A stretch of DNA of 64,000 bases, taken from positions 124,001 through 188,000 of the forward strand of contig NZ_JAHKQB010000007.1 of assembly GCF_018860625.1 (NCBI RefSeq). The letters run 5' to 3'. Shown here piece after piece: positions 24,615 to 34,180 of the stretch (the first letter of the stretch is position 1; every line of letters starts with the position of its first letter). The position numbers and the translations under genes are program-made. This DNA comes from Paracoccus sp. C2R09 (GTDB lineage: Bacteria > Pseudomonadota > Alphaproteobacteria > Rhodobacterales > Rhodobacteraceae). Below the pieces are notes generated by a model that worked only from the letters and a program-made list of their open reading frames with translations, was not told where the DNA came from and ran no database searches.

Positions 24615-25352
24615 ATGTTCCGGACCCTTCTCATCACGGTCATGCTGGCGACCATTCCCCTGCGCGCGGGGGCCGAGACCGTCGTCTTTGCCGCGGCCAG
24701 CCTGACCGACGCGCTGGACCGCATCGCGGCCGAATGGGCGGATGCGGGGAACGAGCCGGTCACCATCAGCTATGCCGGGTCGTCGGCGCTGGCGCGGCAG
24801 ATCCAGCAGGGCGCGCCCGCCGATCTGTTCATCTCGGCCAACGAGGAATGGATGGACGCGCTGGTCGCATCCGGCGATGTCCGGGCGAACAGCCGCCGCG
24901 ACATCGCCTCGAACGCGCTGGTGCTGATCGGGCCTGGCGACCGGGCGCCGGTCGCGATCGACGACACGCTGGACCTGCCCGCACTGCTGGACGGGGGGCG
25001 GCTGTCCATGGCCATGATCTCTGGCGTGCCTGCCGGGATCTATGGGCGGCAGGCGCTGCAATCCCTGGGCCTGTGGGACGATGTCGCCGGACAGGTCGCG
25101 CAATCGGACAACGTGCGCAGTGCCATGGCCTTCGTCGCGCGGGGCGAGGCGCCGTTGGGGATCGTCTATGCCACCGATGCGCAGGTCCAGCCCGACGTTT
25201 CGGTGCTGGGCCGCTTCCCCGATGGCAGCCATGCGCCCATCCGCTATCCCGCGGCGATGGTCACGGGCGGGCAGGACGACGGGTTCCTCGACTTTCTGAC
25301 CTCGGACGCGGCGCGGCGGGTCTGGCGCGACTTCGGCTTCGGTGACCCCTGA
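24615..25352 (+). CDS. modA: Molybdate-binding periplasmic protein
   Basis: ModA captures molybdate or tungstate in the periplasm for the ModBC importer. The 245-residue precursor has a signal peptide (about 1-21, ending Ala-Gly-Ala-Glu) followed by the family start VVFAAASLTDALDRIA, SYAGSSALARQIQQGAPADLFISAN with serine and backbone ligands, and later PAGIYGRQAL and APLGIVYATDA. The ATG at 24615 is taken rather than an upstream in-frame one at 24579 because the hydrophobic core begins just after it. Its stop overlaps the modB start (TGATG). Confidence 0.96.
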   Translation: MFRTLLITVMLATIPLRAGAETVVFAAASLTDALDRIAAEWADAGNEPVTISYAGSSALARQIQQGAPADLFISANEEWMDALVASGDVRANSRRDIASNALVLIGPGDRAPVAIDDTLDLPALLDGGRLSMAMISGVPAGIYGRQALQSLGLWDDVAGQVAQSDNVRSAMAFVARGEAPLGIVYATDAQVQPDVSVLGRFPDGSHAPIRYPAAMVTGGQDDGFLDFLTSDAARRVWRDFGFGDP

Positions 25353-26050
25353 TGGGCGGCTGGCTGGGCCCCGAGGCATGGCAGGCGGTCGCGCTGTCGC
25401 TGAAGGTCGCGTTCTGGGCCACCGCGCTGTCGCTGCCCCTGGGCATCCTTGCGGCCCATGCGCTGGCACGCTGGCGTTTCCCGGGGCGCGGGCTGCTGAA
25501 CGGGCTGGTGCATCTGCCGCTGATCCTGCCGCCCGTGGTGACCGGATACCTGCTGCTGCTGGTCTTCGGTCGGCAGGGCGCGGTCGGATCGTGGCTGCAC
25601 GAGGTCTTCGGCATCACCCTGGCCTTTCGCTGGACGGGGGCGGCGCTGGCCGCCGCGATCATGGGGTTTCCGCTGATGGTCCGCGCGATCCGGCTGGCGA
25701 TCGAGGCCGTGGATCCCGGCCTTGAGGCTGCCGCCGCGACCTTGGGGGCGGGGCCGATGCGGGTCTTCGCCACGGTGACCCTGCCGCTGGCAGCCCCCGG
25801 CGTGGTCGCGGGCGCGATCCTGTCCTTCGCCAAGGCCATCGGCGAATTCGGCGCGACCATCACCTTCGTGTCGAACATCCCCGGCCAGACGCAGACCCTG
25901 CCCTCTGCGATCTATGCTCTGTTGCAGGTGCCGGGGGGCGAGGCTGCGGCGGGCAGGCTGGTCGTCATCGCCATCGTCATCGCCATGGCCGCGCTGATGC
26001 TGTCCGAACTGGTCGCGCGTCGCGTCGCGCGCAGGGTGGCGGGCGCATGA
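25352..26050 (+). CDS. modB: Molybdate ABC transporter permease
   Basis: A 232-residue inner-membrane protein with five or six hydrophobic segments and the permease loop EAAAATLGAGPMRVFATVTLP (EAA motif about residues 127-147) that docks with ModC. HLPLILPPVVTGYLLL near 51-66 is typical of ModB. Its end overlaps modC by 4 bp, and its start overlaps the modA stop, so the three are translationally coupled. Confidence 0.96.
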   Translation: MGGWLGPEAWQAVALSLKVAFWATALSLPLGILAAHALARWRFPGRGLLNGLVHLPLILPPVVTGYLLLLVFGRQGAVGSWLHEVFGITLAFRWTGAALAAAIMGFPLMVRAIRLAIEAVDPGLEAAAATLGAGPMRVFATVTLPLAAPGVVAGAILSFAKAIGEFGATITFVSNIPGQTQTLPSAIYALLQVPGGEAAAGRLVVIAIVIAMAALMLSELVARRVARRVAGA

Positions 26051-27111
26051 GCCTCGAAGTCATGGTCCGTCACCGCGTTGCGGGTTTCCAGTTGCAGGCC
26101 GATTTCACCGCGCCCGCCGGGCTGACGGTCCTGTTCGGGCCGTCCGGTTCGGGCAAGAGCACGCTGATCGATGCCGTGTCGGGGCTGATCCGACCGGATC
26201 ATGCGCGTATCGTGGCGGATGACCGTGTGCTGAGCGATACCGAGGCGGGTATCTTCGTGCCGCCCCATCGCAGGCGGCTGGGGCATGTGTTCCAGACGGG
26301 GCGGCTGTTTCCGCATCTGAGCGTGCGCCGCAACCTGACCTATGGCATGCGCCCGGGCCCTGCCGATTTCGACCGGGTGGTCCGGATGCTGGGCATCGAT
26401 CATCTGCTGCAGCGCAGTCCTGCGGGCCTTTCGGGGGGGGAACGCAGCCGCGTGGCGATCGGTCGCGCGCTTCTGGCGCAGCCGCGCCTGATCCTGGCGG
26501 ACGAACCGCTGGCCGCGCTGGACGAGGCCCGCAAGGCCGAGATCCTGCCCTATTTCGAGCGGCTGCGCGACGAGGCGCTCGTGCCCATCCTCTATGTCAG
26601 CCATTCGGTCCCCGAGGTGACGCGGCTGGCCACCACCGTGGTCGCGCTGCGGGCGGGCAGGGTGATCGCGCAGGGCAGTCCGGCGCAGGTGCTGGGCGAT
26701 GGCGCGATGGGCGACGATGCCGCCTCGATCATCGGGGCGCGGGTCGTGCGGCACCACGATGATGGGCTGAGCGAGCTTGCCGCCCCTTCGGGCCCGCTCT
26801 GGGTTCCGCGGACGGATGCCGCGCCGGGGCAGGCGCTTCGCCTGCGGGTGGGTGCGCGCGACATCGTCCTGTCGCAGGGCCGCCCCGAGGGGTTGTCGGC
26901 GCTGAACATCCTGCCCGGGCGGATCGCGGCCTTGCGCGATGCGCCCGACGGTTCCGTCATGGTCACCCTGCAGATGGGCCCCGACCGGCTGATCGCGCGG
27001 ATCACGCGCAGATCGGCATCGGCCATGCGGCTTGCAGAGGGGCAGGACTGCCATGCGATCCTGAAATCCGTGGCGGTCCAGCCATCCGACATCGCGCCCG
27101 ACCGGGCCTAA
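26047..27111 (+). CDS. modC: Molybdate ABC transporter ATP-binding protein
   Basis: The ATPase of the molybdate importer, 354 residues. Walker A GPSGSGKST at about 31-39, Q-loop near HVFQTGRLFPHLSV, signature LSGGERSRVAIGRALL near 127-142 and Walker B LILADEPLAALDE are all intact. The C-terminal ~110 residues form a TOBE/Mop-like domain (LRVGARDIVLS to CHAILKSVAV) that binds molybdate for feedback inhibition in this family. It ends 10 bp from the convergent end of the peptide transporter operon; no terminator fits between them. Confidence 0.96.
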   Translation: MSLEVMVRHRVAGFQLQADFTAPAGLTVLFGPSGSGKSTLIDAVSGLIRPDHARIVADDRVLSDTEAGIFVPPHRRRLGHVFQTGRLFPHLSVRRNLTYGMRPGPADFDRVVRMLGIDHLLQRSPAGLSGGERSRVAIGRALLAQPRLILADEPLAALDEARKAEILPYFERLRDEALVPILYVSHSVPEVTRLATTVVALRAGRVIAQGSPAQVLGDGAMGDDAASIIGARVVRHHDDGLSELAAPSGPLWVPRTDAAPGQALRLRVGARDIVLSQGRPEGLSALNILPGRIAALRDAPDGSVMVTLQMGPDRLIARITRRSASAMRLAEGQDCHAILKSVAVQPSDIAPDRA

Positions 27112-27121
27112 GGCCGCGCGA

Positions 27122-27895
27122 TCAGGCGGTCGCGCCCAGGCTGCCGGATGCCTCGATCAGGCCGCGCGTGTATTCGGCCTTGGCCGCACCCCGGCGCAGG
27201 TCCGCCACGGGCAGTTCCTCGACCAGGCGCCCATGCTGCATGACCGCGATCCGGTCGCACATATGGCCCACCACGGCCAGGTCGTGCGTGACCATCAGAT
27301 AGGTCAGATCATGTTCCGCGCGCAGATCCGACAGAAGGTTCAGGATCTCGGCCTGGACGCTGACATCCAGCGCGCTGGTCGGTTCGTCCAGCAGCAGAAG
27401 GCGCGGTTCGGCGGCCAGCGCGCGGGCGATGGCCACGCGCTGACGCTGCCCCCCCGACAGCTGGTGCGGATAGCGGAAGCGGAAGCTGCGCCCCAGCCCC
27501 ACATCGTCCAGCAGCTTGTTGATGCGCTGATCGACATTGCCGATCCCCTGCAGATGCAAGGTTTCCGACAGGACGGCATCGACCGAATGGCGCGGGTGCA
27601 GGCTGGCATAGGGGTCCTGGAAGACCATCTGCACGGTCTTGAAGAACTGCCGGTCGCGCCGGGCGCCCCGAACCTTCAGCCCCGCGACCTGCAGATCGCC
27701 CGACCAGCTGTCGATCAGTCCCGCGACCGCGCGAAGGATGGTGGATTTCCCCGACCCGGATTCGCCCACAAGCCCGAAGCTTTCGCCCTGGGCTACCGAG
27801 ATATCGGCGGATTTGACCGCATCGACACGGTCGGGCGGTTCGCCGAACCAGACATTCAGATCGCGGATCGCAAGCATCGGTGGCGTCATTGTCAC
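27122..27895 (-). CDS. Peptide-type ABC transporter ATP-binding protein (OppF/DppF-like)
   Basis: A 257-residue ATPase with Walker A GESGSGKST (about 41-49), signature [16 protein letters not shown] and Walker B LLLLDEPTSALD, followed by MVTHDLAVV with the switch histidine. It lacks the C-terminal oligopeptide/cobalt extension seen in many DppF proteins and is therefore short for the family. Last gene of a five-gene importer operon; its start overlaps the DppD-like gene by 4 bp. Substrate unknown. Confidence 0.92.
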   Translation of the reverse strand: MTMTPPMLAIRDLNVWFGEPPDRVDAVKSADISVAQGESFGLVGESGSGKSTILRAVAGLIDSWSGDLQVAGLKVRGARRDRQFFKTVQMVFQDPYASLHPRHSVDAVLSETLHLQGIGNVDQRINKLLDDVGLGRSFRFRYPHQLSGGQRQRVAIARALAAEPRLLLLDEPTSALDVSVQAEILNLLSDLRAEHDLTYLMVTHDLAVVGHMCDRIAVMQHGRLVEELPVADLRRGAAKAEYTRGLIEASGSLGATA

Positions 27896-28779
27896 AGCCC
27901 TCCGGGCAGGTCGGTATCGGCGCGCGGCGCGATCAGGTCGTCATCGCGCCAGCTGTCCTGTCGGGTCAGAACGGGCAGGCGGTCCTGCGGCGCGTCCAGC
28001 CGCGGCAGGCTGGCCAGCAGCCCCTGGGTATAGGGGTGCCGGGCCTTGTGCAATTCGCGCGCGGGCAGGGTTTCCACGATGCGGCCCGCATACATGATCA
28101 GCACCCGGTCGCAGAACTGGGCGACCATGTTCAGGTCGTGGCTGATGAAGATCAGACCCATGCCGCGATCGCGCACGAGGTTGTCCATGATCGACAGCAC
28201 CTCGTTGCGGACCGACACGTCCAGCGCGGAAGTCGGTTCGTCCGCGATCAGGATTTCGGGGTCGGGGGCCAGCATCATGGCGATCATGATGCGCTGACCC
28301 ATGCCCCCCGACACCTCGTGGGGATAGCTGTCCATGACCCGTTCGGGATCGCGGATCTGGACGGCGCGCAGCATCTCGATCGCCTTGGCATGGGCATCGG
28401 CGCGGCTGACGCGGCGATGCAGGCGATACGCCTCGGTGATCTGGCGGCCGACGGTCATCACGGGGTTCAGGCTGAACTTGGGGTCCTGCATGACCATGCT
28501 GATCCGCTGGCCGCGGATCTTGCGCATGCGGCGTTCGGACAGGTTCAGGATCGACTGTCCCTGGAACTCCATCCGGTCGGCCTCGACCCGGCCCGGCGGT
28601 CGGATCAGCCCCAGGACGGAACGGCCGGTCATCGACTTGCCGCTGCCGGATTCCCCGACGACGCCCAGCCTTTCGCGGCCCAGGTCAAAATCGATGCCGC
28701 GCACGGCCTGGAACAGGCCCTGACGGGTCGGGAAGGTCACGCGCAGATTGCGGACGGACAGAAGCGGGGCGTCGGTCAT
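27892..28779 (-). CDS. Peptide-type ABC transporter ATP-binding protein (OppD/DppD-like)
   Basis: The second ATPase of the importer, 295 residues. Walker A GESGSGKSMTG near 40, signature VSGGMGQRIMIAMMLA with methionine variants of the usual arginine-rich helix, Walker B EILIADEPTSALD and FISHDLNMV. The C-terminal part with a run of prolines and His-Pro-Tyr-Thr-Gln-Gly-Leu is the oligopeptide transporter C-terminal signature. Overlaps both neighbours by 4 bp. Confidence 0.93.
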   Translation of the reverse strand: MTDAPLLSVRNLRVTFPTRQGLFQAVRGIDFDLGRERLGVVGESGSGKSMTGRSVLGLIRPPGRVEADRMEFQGQSILNLSERRMRKIRGQRISMVMQDPKFSLNPVMTVGRQITEAYRLHRRVSRADAHAKAIEMLRAVQIRDPERVMDSYPHEVSGGMGQRIMIAMMLAPDPEILIADEPTSALDVSVRNEVLSIMDNLVRDRGMGLIFISHDLNMVAQFCDRVLIMYAGRIVETLPARELHKARHPYTQGLLASLPRLDAPQDRLPVLTRQDSWRDDDLIAPRADTDLPGGL

Positions 28780-29687
28780 TTCGCGCCTCCTTTCGGATCC
28801 AGCACGTCGCGCAGCCCGTCACCCAGCAGGTTGAACGCCATCGAGACGGTGAAGATCGCAAGCCCCGGCATGGCAGCGACCCACCAGAAATCGAGGATGT
28901 AGGCCCGCCCGTCCGAGATCATCGCCCCCCATTCGGGCATGGGCGGCTGCGCCCCCAGCCCCAGAAAGCCCAGGCCCGCCGCCGACAGGATGATCCCCGC
29001 CATGTCCAGCGCGACCCGCACGATCAGCGAACTGACGCAGAGCGGCCAGATATGGCGGAACAGCAGGCGCGCGCGGCCCGCGCCCTGCAACCTTGCGGCA
29101 GCGATGAAATCGGCATGACGGATGGTCAGCGTCTCGGCCCGGGCAAGGCGGGCATAGGGCGGCCAGGCGGTCAGCGCCAGCGCCAGCACCGCGTTGCCGA
29201 TGCTGGGTCCCAGGGCCGCGACGAAGGCCAGCGCCAGGATCAGCTTGGGGAAGGCCAGGAAGATGTCGGTGATCCGCATCAGGACCTGGTCGACCCAGCC
29301 CCCGGCAAAGCCCGCGACCGTGCCGATGAACAGCCCGATCAACGGCGCGATCAGCGCCACAGTGCCCACGATGAACAGGGTGATCCGCGATCCGTGGATC
29401 AGGCGCGACAGGATGTCCCGCCCAAGCGCGTCGGTCCCCAGCCAATGTTCGGCCGATGGCGGCTGCAGGCGGATGGCAAGATCCTGGGCGAAGGGGCTGT
29501 GGGGGGCCAGAAGCGGCGCGAAGGCCGCCATGCCCAGCAGCAGGATCAGGATGATCAGCCCCAGCATCGCCAGCTTGTTCGTGCGGAAGGTCAGCCAGCC
29601 CTGATAGAACGCGCCCAGCCGTGCCTGACGGCGGGTCTGCGGCGCATCCGACAGGAGCCATTCGCGGCGTGTCATGGTGTTCGTCAT
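28776..29687 (-). CDS. Peptide-type ABC transporter permease (DppC-like)
   Basis: A 303-residue membrane protein with an N-terminal cytoplasmic stretch, a first transmembrane helix at about 36-56, a periplasmic segment with the DppC-typical HWLGTDALGRDILSRLIHGSR block, and four to five further helices carrying the EAA-type loop AARLQGAGRARLLFRHIWP. It pairs with the DppB-like gene to form the channel. Start and end both overlap neighbouring genes by 4 bp. Confidence 0.93.
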   Translation of the reverse strand: MTNTMTRREWLLSDAPQTRRQARLGAFYQGWLTFRTNKLAMLGLIILILLLGMAAFAPLLAPHSPFAQDLAIRLQPPSAEHWLGTDALGRDILSRLIHGSRITLFIVGTVALIAPLIGLFIGTVAGFAGGWVDQVLMRITDIFLAFPKLILALAFVAALGPSIGNAVLALALTAWPPYARLARAETLTIRHADFIAAARLQGAGRARLLFRHIWPLCVSSLIVRVALDMAGIILSAAGLGFLGLGAQPPMPEWGAMISDGRAYILDFWWVAAMPGLAIFTVSMAFNLLGDGLRDVLDPKGGAK

Positions 29688-30778
29688 TTCGACCTCGGGT
29701 CCAGCACGCGATAGAGGATGTCGCTGAAGAGGTTCAGGACCACGAAGCAGACGCCGACGACGACTGTGCCGCCCAGCACCGCGTTCATGTCCCCCGACAG
29801 AAGCGAACGGGTGATGTATTGCCCCAGGCCCGGCCAGCTGAAGATGATCTCGGTCAGGACCGATCCCTCCAGCAGCGACCCGAAGGACAGCGCGATGACC
29901 GTGACCAGCGGGATCGAGATATTGCGGAAGGCATGCCCCCAGATCACCGCCCGTTCGGACAGGCCCTTCACGCGGGCGGTGGTGATGTATTCCGCCGAAA
30001 GCTGTTCCAGCATGAAGCTGCGCGTCATCCGGCTGATATAGGCCAGGCTGTAATATCCCAGCAGGCTGGCCGGCAGGATGATGTGGCTGAAGGCGTCGCG
30101 GAACGCGGCCCAGTCGCGGGCAAGCGCGCTGTCGACCAGGATCATGCCCGTGACGTTCGGGACCATGCCGTCATAGATGATGCCCTGCCGTCCCGGCCCC
30201 CCGACCCAGCCGAGGATGCCGTAGAAGATCAGAAGCCCCATCAGGCCCAGCCAGAAGATGGGCATGGAATACCCGACCAGCGCCACCACGCGGGCGATCT
30301 GGTCCACGATCCCGCCGCGCCGCGCGGCGGCGATCACGCCAAGCGGCACGCCCGCCAGCACGCCGATCAGCGTGCCCAGGGTCGCCAGCTCGAACGTGGC
30401 GGGAAAGACGCGGCGGATGTCGTCCCAGACCAGCTGCCCGGTCGAGATGGATCGCCCGAAATCGCCGGTCACGACGTCGCCGATATAGCTGAGGAACTGG
30501 ATCGCCAGCGGCTTGTCGAGGCCCATAGCCTGATAGGCCGCGTCGTATTGAGCCTGCGTCGCGCGATCGCCCACGACCTTCAGGACGGGGTCGATGGGCA
30601 TGACGCGGCCGATGATGAAGGTCACCAGCAGAAGGCCGAGCAATGTCAGCGTCAGCGACAGGGCGGTGCCCGCGATCCCGCGTGCACGGCGCCGGCGCAG
30701 GGCGGACCTGCCGGACGTGTCGGGTCGGCCAGTGCCGGGGGACGTGCCCCCGGCGGCCGTGTTGTCGTTCGAGGCCAA
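29684..30778 (-). CDS. Peptide-type ABC transporter permease (DppB-like)
   Basis: A 364-residue permease with six predicted helices, GDFGRSISTGQLVWDDI in the first periplasmic segment and TARVKGLSERAVIWGHAFRN as the ATPase-docking loop, both standard for DppB/OppB. The first ~30 residues are a Gly/Thr/Arg-rich cytoplasmic extension longer than in E. coli DppB; a start further in is not supported by a better ribosome site. It begins 3 bp after the binding-protein gene. Confidence 0.93.
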   Translation of the reverse strand: MASNDNTAAGGTSPGTGRPDTSGRSALRRRRARGIAGTALSLTLTLLGLLLVTFIIGRVMPIDPVLKVVGDRATQAQYDAAYQAMGLDKPLAIQFLSYIGDVVTGDFGRSISTGQLVWDDIRRVFPATFELATLGTLIGVLAGVPLGVIAAARRGGIVDQIARVVALVGYSMPIFWLGLMGLLIFYGILGWVGGPGRQGIIYDGMVPNVTGMILVDSALARDWAAFRDAFSHIILPASLLGYYSLAYISRMTRSFMLEQLSAEYITTARVKGLSERAVIWGHAFRNISIPLVTVIALSFGSLLEGSVLTEIIFSWPGLGQYITRSLLSGDMNAVLGGTVVVGVCFVVLNLFSDILYRVLDPRSK

Positions 30779-30781
30779 GGC

Positions 30782-32380
30782 TTATTCGCCCTTCGTCACC
30801 TGGTGATAGACGACCGAGGTCACGGCGCCGCCGCTCCACCAGTTCTGGACGCCGTCGCGCAGGCCGACCTGCTCGATGCGCTGGAACAGCGGCACGATGG
30901 GGGCCTCGGCCTGGTACTGGCGCTGGATGTCCTCGTACATGGCGGCGCGCTTCTCGGTGTCCTGCTCCAGCGTGGCGGCCACGGTGGCCTCGTTCATCTC
31001 GGCGGGAACCTCGTAGGCGTTGCGCCATGCCAGAAGGCCCACGGCATTCGCGTCGTCGCTGTTGTCGGGGTTGAAGGCGAAGGTCGCGGCATTGGTGTTC
31101 GGGTCGGAATAATCCGGGCCCCATTCGCCCAGGAAGATCGGCACCTCGCGGGCGCGATAGGCGTCCAGAACCTGCGCACCGGTCATCTGCTCGATTTCCA
31201 GCGTCAGGCCAGCCTCGGCCATGGAGGCCTGCAGGGTCTGCGCCACGTCCACGTATTCGCGCAGGTCGCGCACGCGGGTGGTGATGGTGCCGCCCTCGAT
31301 GCCCGCATCCGCCAGCAGCTGGCGGGCCTTCTCGACGTCATAGGTCCAGGCCTGTTCGTCCAGCGCGCCCAGATAGCCCTTGGGCAGGAAGGCCTGATGC
31401 GTGATGAACTGCCCCTTGAGGAAGCTCGAGGTGATCCCCTCGTAGTTCACGAGATGCTTCATCGCCTCGATCACGGCGGGGTTCGACAGCAGCTCGTCCT
31501 TCTGGTTCAGACCCATGTAGAGGATGCGGCCGCGGGGTTCGTCCTGGATGGTCACGCCCTTGACCGAGGAGATGCTGTCCACGTCGGTGGGGGTCAGGTT
31601 GCGCGCGACGTCGATGTCGCCCTGTTCCAGAAGCAGGCGCTGCGCGCTGGATTCGGCGACGTTGCGCACGATGACGCGCTTCATTTCCGCCGCGCCCTGC
31701 CAGTAATCCTCGAATGCCGTCAGCTGCACGGCCTCGTTGGGGCGCCATGCGGCCAGTTCATAGGCGCCCGAACCGGCCTCGGCCGAGGTCAGCCAGGCAT
31801 TGCCCAGATCGCCGTCCTGTTCGTTGGCCAGCACCGTTTCCTTGTCGACGACGCTCGCGATCATCGCGGTCAGGCAGTTCAGCACGAAGGACTGCGCATA
31901 GGGCTGGTCCAGCTGCAGGGTCAGGGTGGTGTCGTCGAAGGTGATCATCTCCTCGACATTGTCGGCGGTGAAGCCGAACTGCGTCAGGATGAAGGCCGGG
32001 GTCTTGTCCAGCTTGACCGCGCGCTGCAACGAGAATGCGGCATCTTCCGCCCGGACGGGATTGCCCGAATGGAAGGTCACGCCCTCGCGCATGGTAAAGG
32101 TGATCGAGGTGCCGTCCTCGGACACCTCCCAGCTTTCGGCCAGGCCGGGCTGGAAGCCCGCTTCGGGGTCCAGCGGGTCGAAATCGACCAGGCGGTCATA
32201 GGTGTTGCGGTTCACGTCGTTGCCCGCGAACTCGAATGCCTGCGCCGGATCCAGGCTGATGATGTCGTCGATCGTATGCGCGATCACCAGCGTGTCGGCG
32301 GGGGTTTCCGCGAATGCGGCAGGCGCGAAGGCCAGCGCCGACGCCAGAAGAACGGCCCGCGAGGTCAGTCGAATGGTCAT
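30782..32380 (-). CDS. Peptide-type ABC transporter substrate-binding protein (DppA-like)
   Basis: A 532-residue extracytoplasmic binding protein of the family 5 type. The signal peptide (about 1-25, ending Ala-Phe-Ala-Glu) is followed by DTLVIAHTIDDIISLDPAQA, TFHSGNPVRAEDAAFSLQRA and PIFLGEWGPDYSDPNTN. Peptides, opines, glutathione or nickel are all carried by members; the sequence does not decide. Of two in-frame ATGs, 32380 has an AGGG ribosome site 9 bases upstream, whereas at 32389 the same site would touch the start, so 32380 is preferred. First gene of the operon, divergent from rnd across about 200 bp. Confidence 0.93.
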   Translation of the reverse strand: MTIRLTSRAVLLASALAFAPAAFAETPADTLVIAHTIDDIISLDPAQAFEFAGNDVNRNTYDRLVDFDPLDPEAGFQPGLAESWEVSEDGTSITFTMREGVTFHSGNPVRAEDAAFSLQRAVKLDKTPAFILTQFGFTADNVEEMITFDDTTLTLQLDQPYAQSFVLNCLTAMIASVVDKETVLANEQDGDLGNAWLTSAEAGSGAYELAAWRPNEAVQLTAFEDYWQGAAEMKRVIVRNVAESSAQRLLLEQGDIDVARNLTPTDVDSISSVKGVTIQDEPRGRILYMGLNQKDELLSNPAVIEAMKHLVNYEGITSSFLKGQFITHQAFLPKGYLGALDEQAWTYDVEKARQLLADAGIEGGTITTRVRDLREYVDVAQTLQASMAEAGLTLEIEQMTGAQVLDAYRAREVPIFLGEWGPDYSDPNTNAATFAFNPDNSDDANAVGLLAWRNAYEVPAEMNEATVAATLEQDTEKRAAMYEDIQRQYQAEAPIVPLFQRIEQVGLRDGVQNWWSGGAVTSVVYHQVTKGE

Positions 32381-32584
32381 GTCTGTCATCCCTGTTGATG
32401 TGCGCCCTGTCTGAGGCAGGGTTTGCATGACCTGTAAGTTGGCGCATGCCCGACGGGGGTGCAAGTGTCCCTTCGACAGGTGCTGCACGGATTTTTGGCT
32501 GGAACGGTCAGCGCGTTTCTGGTCAGAGAGGCATGGAACGCCAAGATCGCGACCCGTGCCGCCGCCCCTGAAAGGACCCGAAGG

Positions 32585-33199
32585 ATGAGCATACATCTGT
32601 ATCCCAACGACCTGCCCGACGACCTGGATCTCGGGAATGTCGTGGCCATCGACACGGAGACGATGGGTCTCGACCCGCGCCGCGACCGGCTGTGTCTGGT
32701 GCAGCTGTCCTCGGGGGACGGGGATGCGCACCTGGTCCAGATCGAGCGCGGGCAGACCGAGGCCCCGAACCTGACGAAGCTGCTGACCGATCCCAAGGTG
32801 CTCAAGCTGTTCCATTTCGGGCGCTTCGACATCGCGGCGCTGGAAAACGCCTTCGGCGTGGTGACCGCGCCCGTCTGGTGCACCAAGATCGCATCGAAGC
32901 TGGTGCGCACCTTCACCGACCGTCACGGGCTGAAATACCTGCTGAACGAGATGGTGAATGTCGATGTCAGCAAGCAGCAGCAGACCAGCGACTGGGGCGC
33001 GGCCGACCTGACCGACGCGCAGCTGGAATATGCCGCCTCGGACGTGCTGCATCTTCACAAGCTGAAGGACGCGCTGGAGGAACGCCTGAAACGCGAGAAC
33101 CGCATGGGTCTTGCACAGGCCTGCTTTGACTTTCTGCCCGCCCGCGCCCATCTGGACCTTCTGGGCTGGGGTGACGACGGCGACATCTTCCGCCACTGA
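32585..33199 (+). CDS. rnd: Ribonuclease D, short form
   Basis: A 3'-5' exoribonuclease of the DEDDy type that trims tRNA and other small RNA 3' ends. The 204-residue product holds only the exonuclease domain; the HRDC domains of E. coli RNase D (375 residues) are absent, as is common in alphaproteobacteria. Catalytic residues are visible in AIDTETMGL (Asp and Glu), HFGRFDIAAL (Asp) and YAASDVLHL (Tyr and Asp). The ATG at 32585 follows aagg closely; upstream open frame from a GTG at 32459 is not conserved-looking. It precedes kdsD by 33 bp. Confidence 0.94.
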   Translation: MSIHLYPNDLPDDLDLGNVVAIDTETMGLDPRRDRLCLVQLSSGDGDAHLVQIERGQTEAPNLTKLLTDPKVLKLFHFGRFDIAALENAFGVVTAPVWCTKIASKLVRTFTDRHGLKYLLNEMVNVDVSKQQQTSDWGAADLTDAQLEYAASDVLHLHKLKDALEERLKRENRMGLAQACFDFLPARAHLDLLGWGDDGDIFRH

Positions 33200-33232
33200 C
33201 AACCGCGCGGCTTCAGCGCAAGGGAGGACGGC

Positions 33233-34177
33233 GTGAGCGACTTCATCGCGGCCGCAAGGCGCGTCATCGAGACCGAGATCGCGGGGCTGCAGGCCCTGTC
33301 CGACACGTTGGGCGGCGAATTCGACCGTGCCGTCGCGACCATCCTGGGCGCCAGGGGGCGCGTCATCGTCTCCGGCATGGGCAAGTCGGGCCATGTGGGC
33401 CGCAAGATCGCGGCCACCTTCGCATCGACCGGCACGCCCGCGCAATTCGTCCATCCGGGCGAGGCCAGCCACGGCGATCTGGGCATGGTGACGGAACAGG
33501 ATGTCGCGCTGGTCCTGTCCAACAGCGGTGAGACACCCGAGCTGGCCGACCTGATCGCCCATACGCGCCGCTTCCGCATTCCGCTGATCGGGGTCGCCTC
33601 GCGCCCCGGATCGACGCTGCTGCGCCAGGCGGATGTGGCGCTGCTGCTGCCCCAGGCCGAGGAAGCCTGCGGCAACGGCATCGTGCCCACGACCTCGACC
33701 ACCATGACGCTGGCATTGGGCGATGCGCTGGCCATCGCGCTGATGGAGCATCGCCAGTTCACGCCCGAACATTTCCGCGTCTTCCATCCCGGCGGCAAGC
33801 TGGGCGCGCTGCTGGCCAAGGTGGGCGACCTCATGCATCGCGACATGCCGCTGATCGATCGCGACGCGCCGATGTCCGACGCGCTGCTGACGATCAGCCA
33901 GAAGGGATACGGCGTCACCGGCGTCACCGGTCCCGAGGGCGAGCTGGTGGGCATCATCACGGATGGCGACCTTCGCCGCCACATGCAGGGTCTGCTGGAC
34001 CACCGTGCCCATCAGGTCATGACCGCGGCCCCCCGCGTGATCGCACCGGACGCCTTGGCCGAATCCGCCCTGGCCGAGATGCAGGACCGCAAGATCACCT
34101 GCCTTTTCGCGGTCGAGGACGGGCGCCCCTGCGGCATCCTGCATATCCACGACTGTCTGCGCGCGGGGCTTGTCTGA
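33233..34177 (+). CDS. kdsD: Arabinose-5-phosphate isomerase
   Basis: Converts ribulose 5-phosphate to arabinose 5-phosphate, the first step toward KDO of lipopolysaccharide. The 314-residue protein has a sugar-isomerase (SIS) domain with VSGMGKSGHVGRKIAATF and PGEASHGDLGMV, then two CBS domains from about 200 to the end. It lies directly upstream of lptC, as in many Gram-negatives, linking KDO synthesis to lipopolysaccharide transport. Confidence 0.96.
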   Translation: MSDFIAAARRVIETEIAGLQALSDTLGGEFDRAVATILGARGRVIVSGMGKSGHVGRKIAATFASTGTPAQFVHPGEASHGDLGMVTEQDVALVLSNSGETPELADLIAHTRRFRIPLIGVASRPGSTLLRQADVALLLPQAEEACGNGIVPTTSTTMTLALGDALAIALMEHRQFTPEHFRVFHPGGKLGALLAKVGDLMHRDMPLIDRDAPMSDALLTISQKGYGVTGVTGPEGELVGIITDGDLRRHMQGLLDHRAHQVMTAAPRVIAPDALAESALAEMQDRKITCLFAVEDGRPCGILHIHDCLRAGLV

Positions 34178-34180
34178 GCG

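Noticed and set aside
29621..32398. 925-codon open frame on the plus strand
   Set aside because: Antisense to the peptide transporter permease and binding-protein genes; no recognisable motif.
30782..34150. Upstream extension (1122 codons) of the peptide-binding protein
   Set aside because: It is antisense to rnd and kdsD. A normal signal peptide and ribosome site fix the start at 32380.
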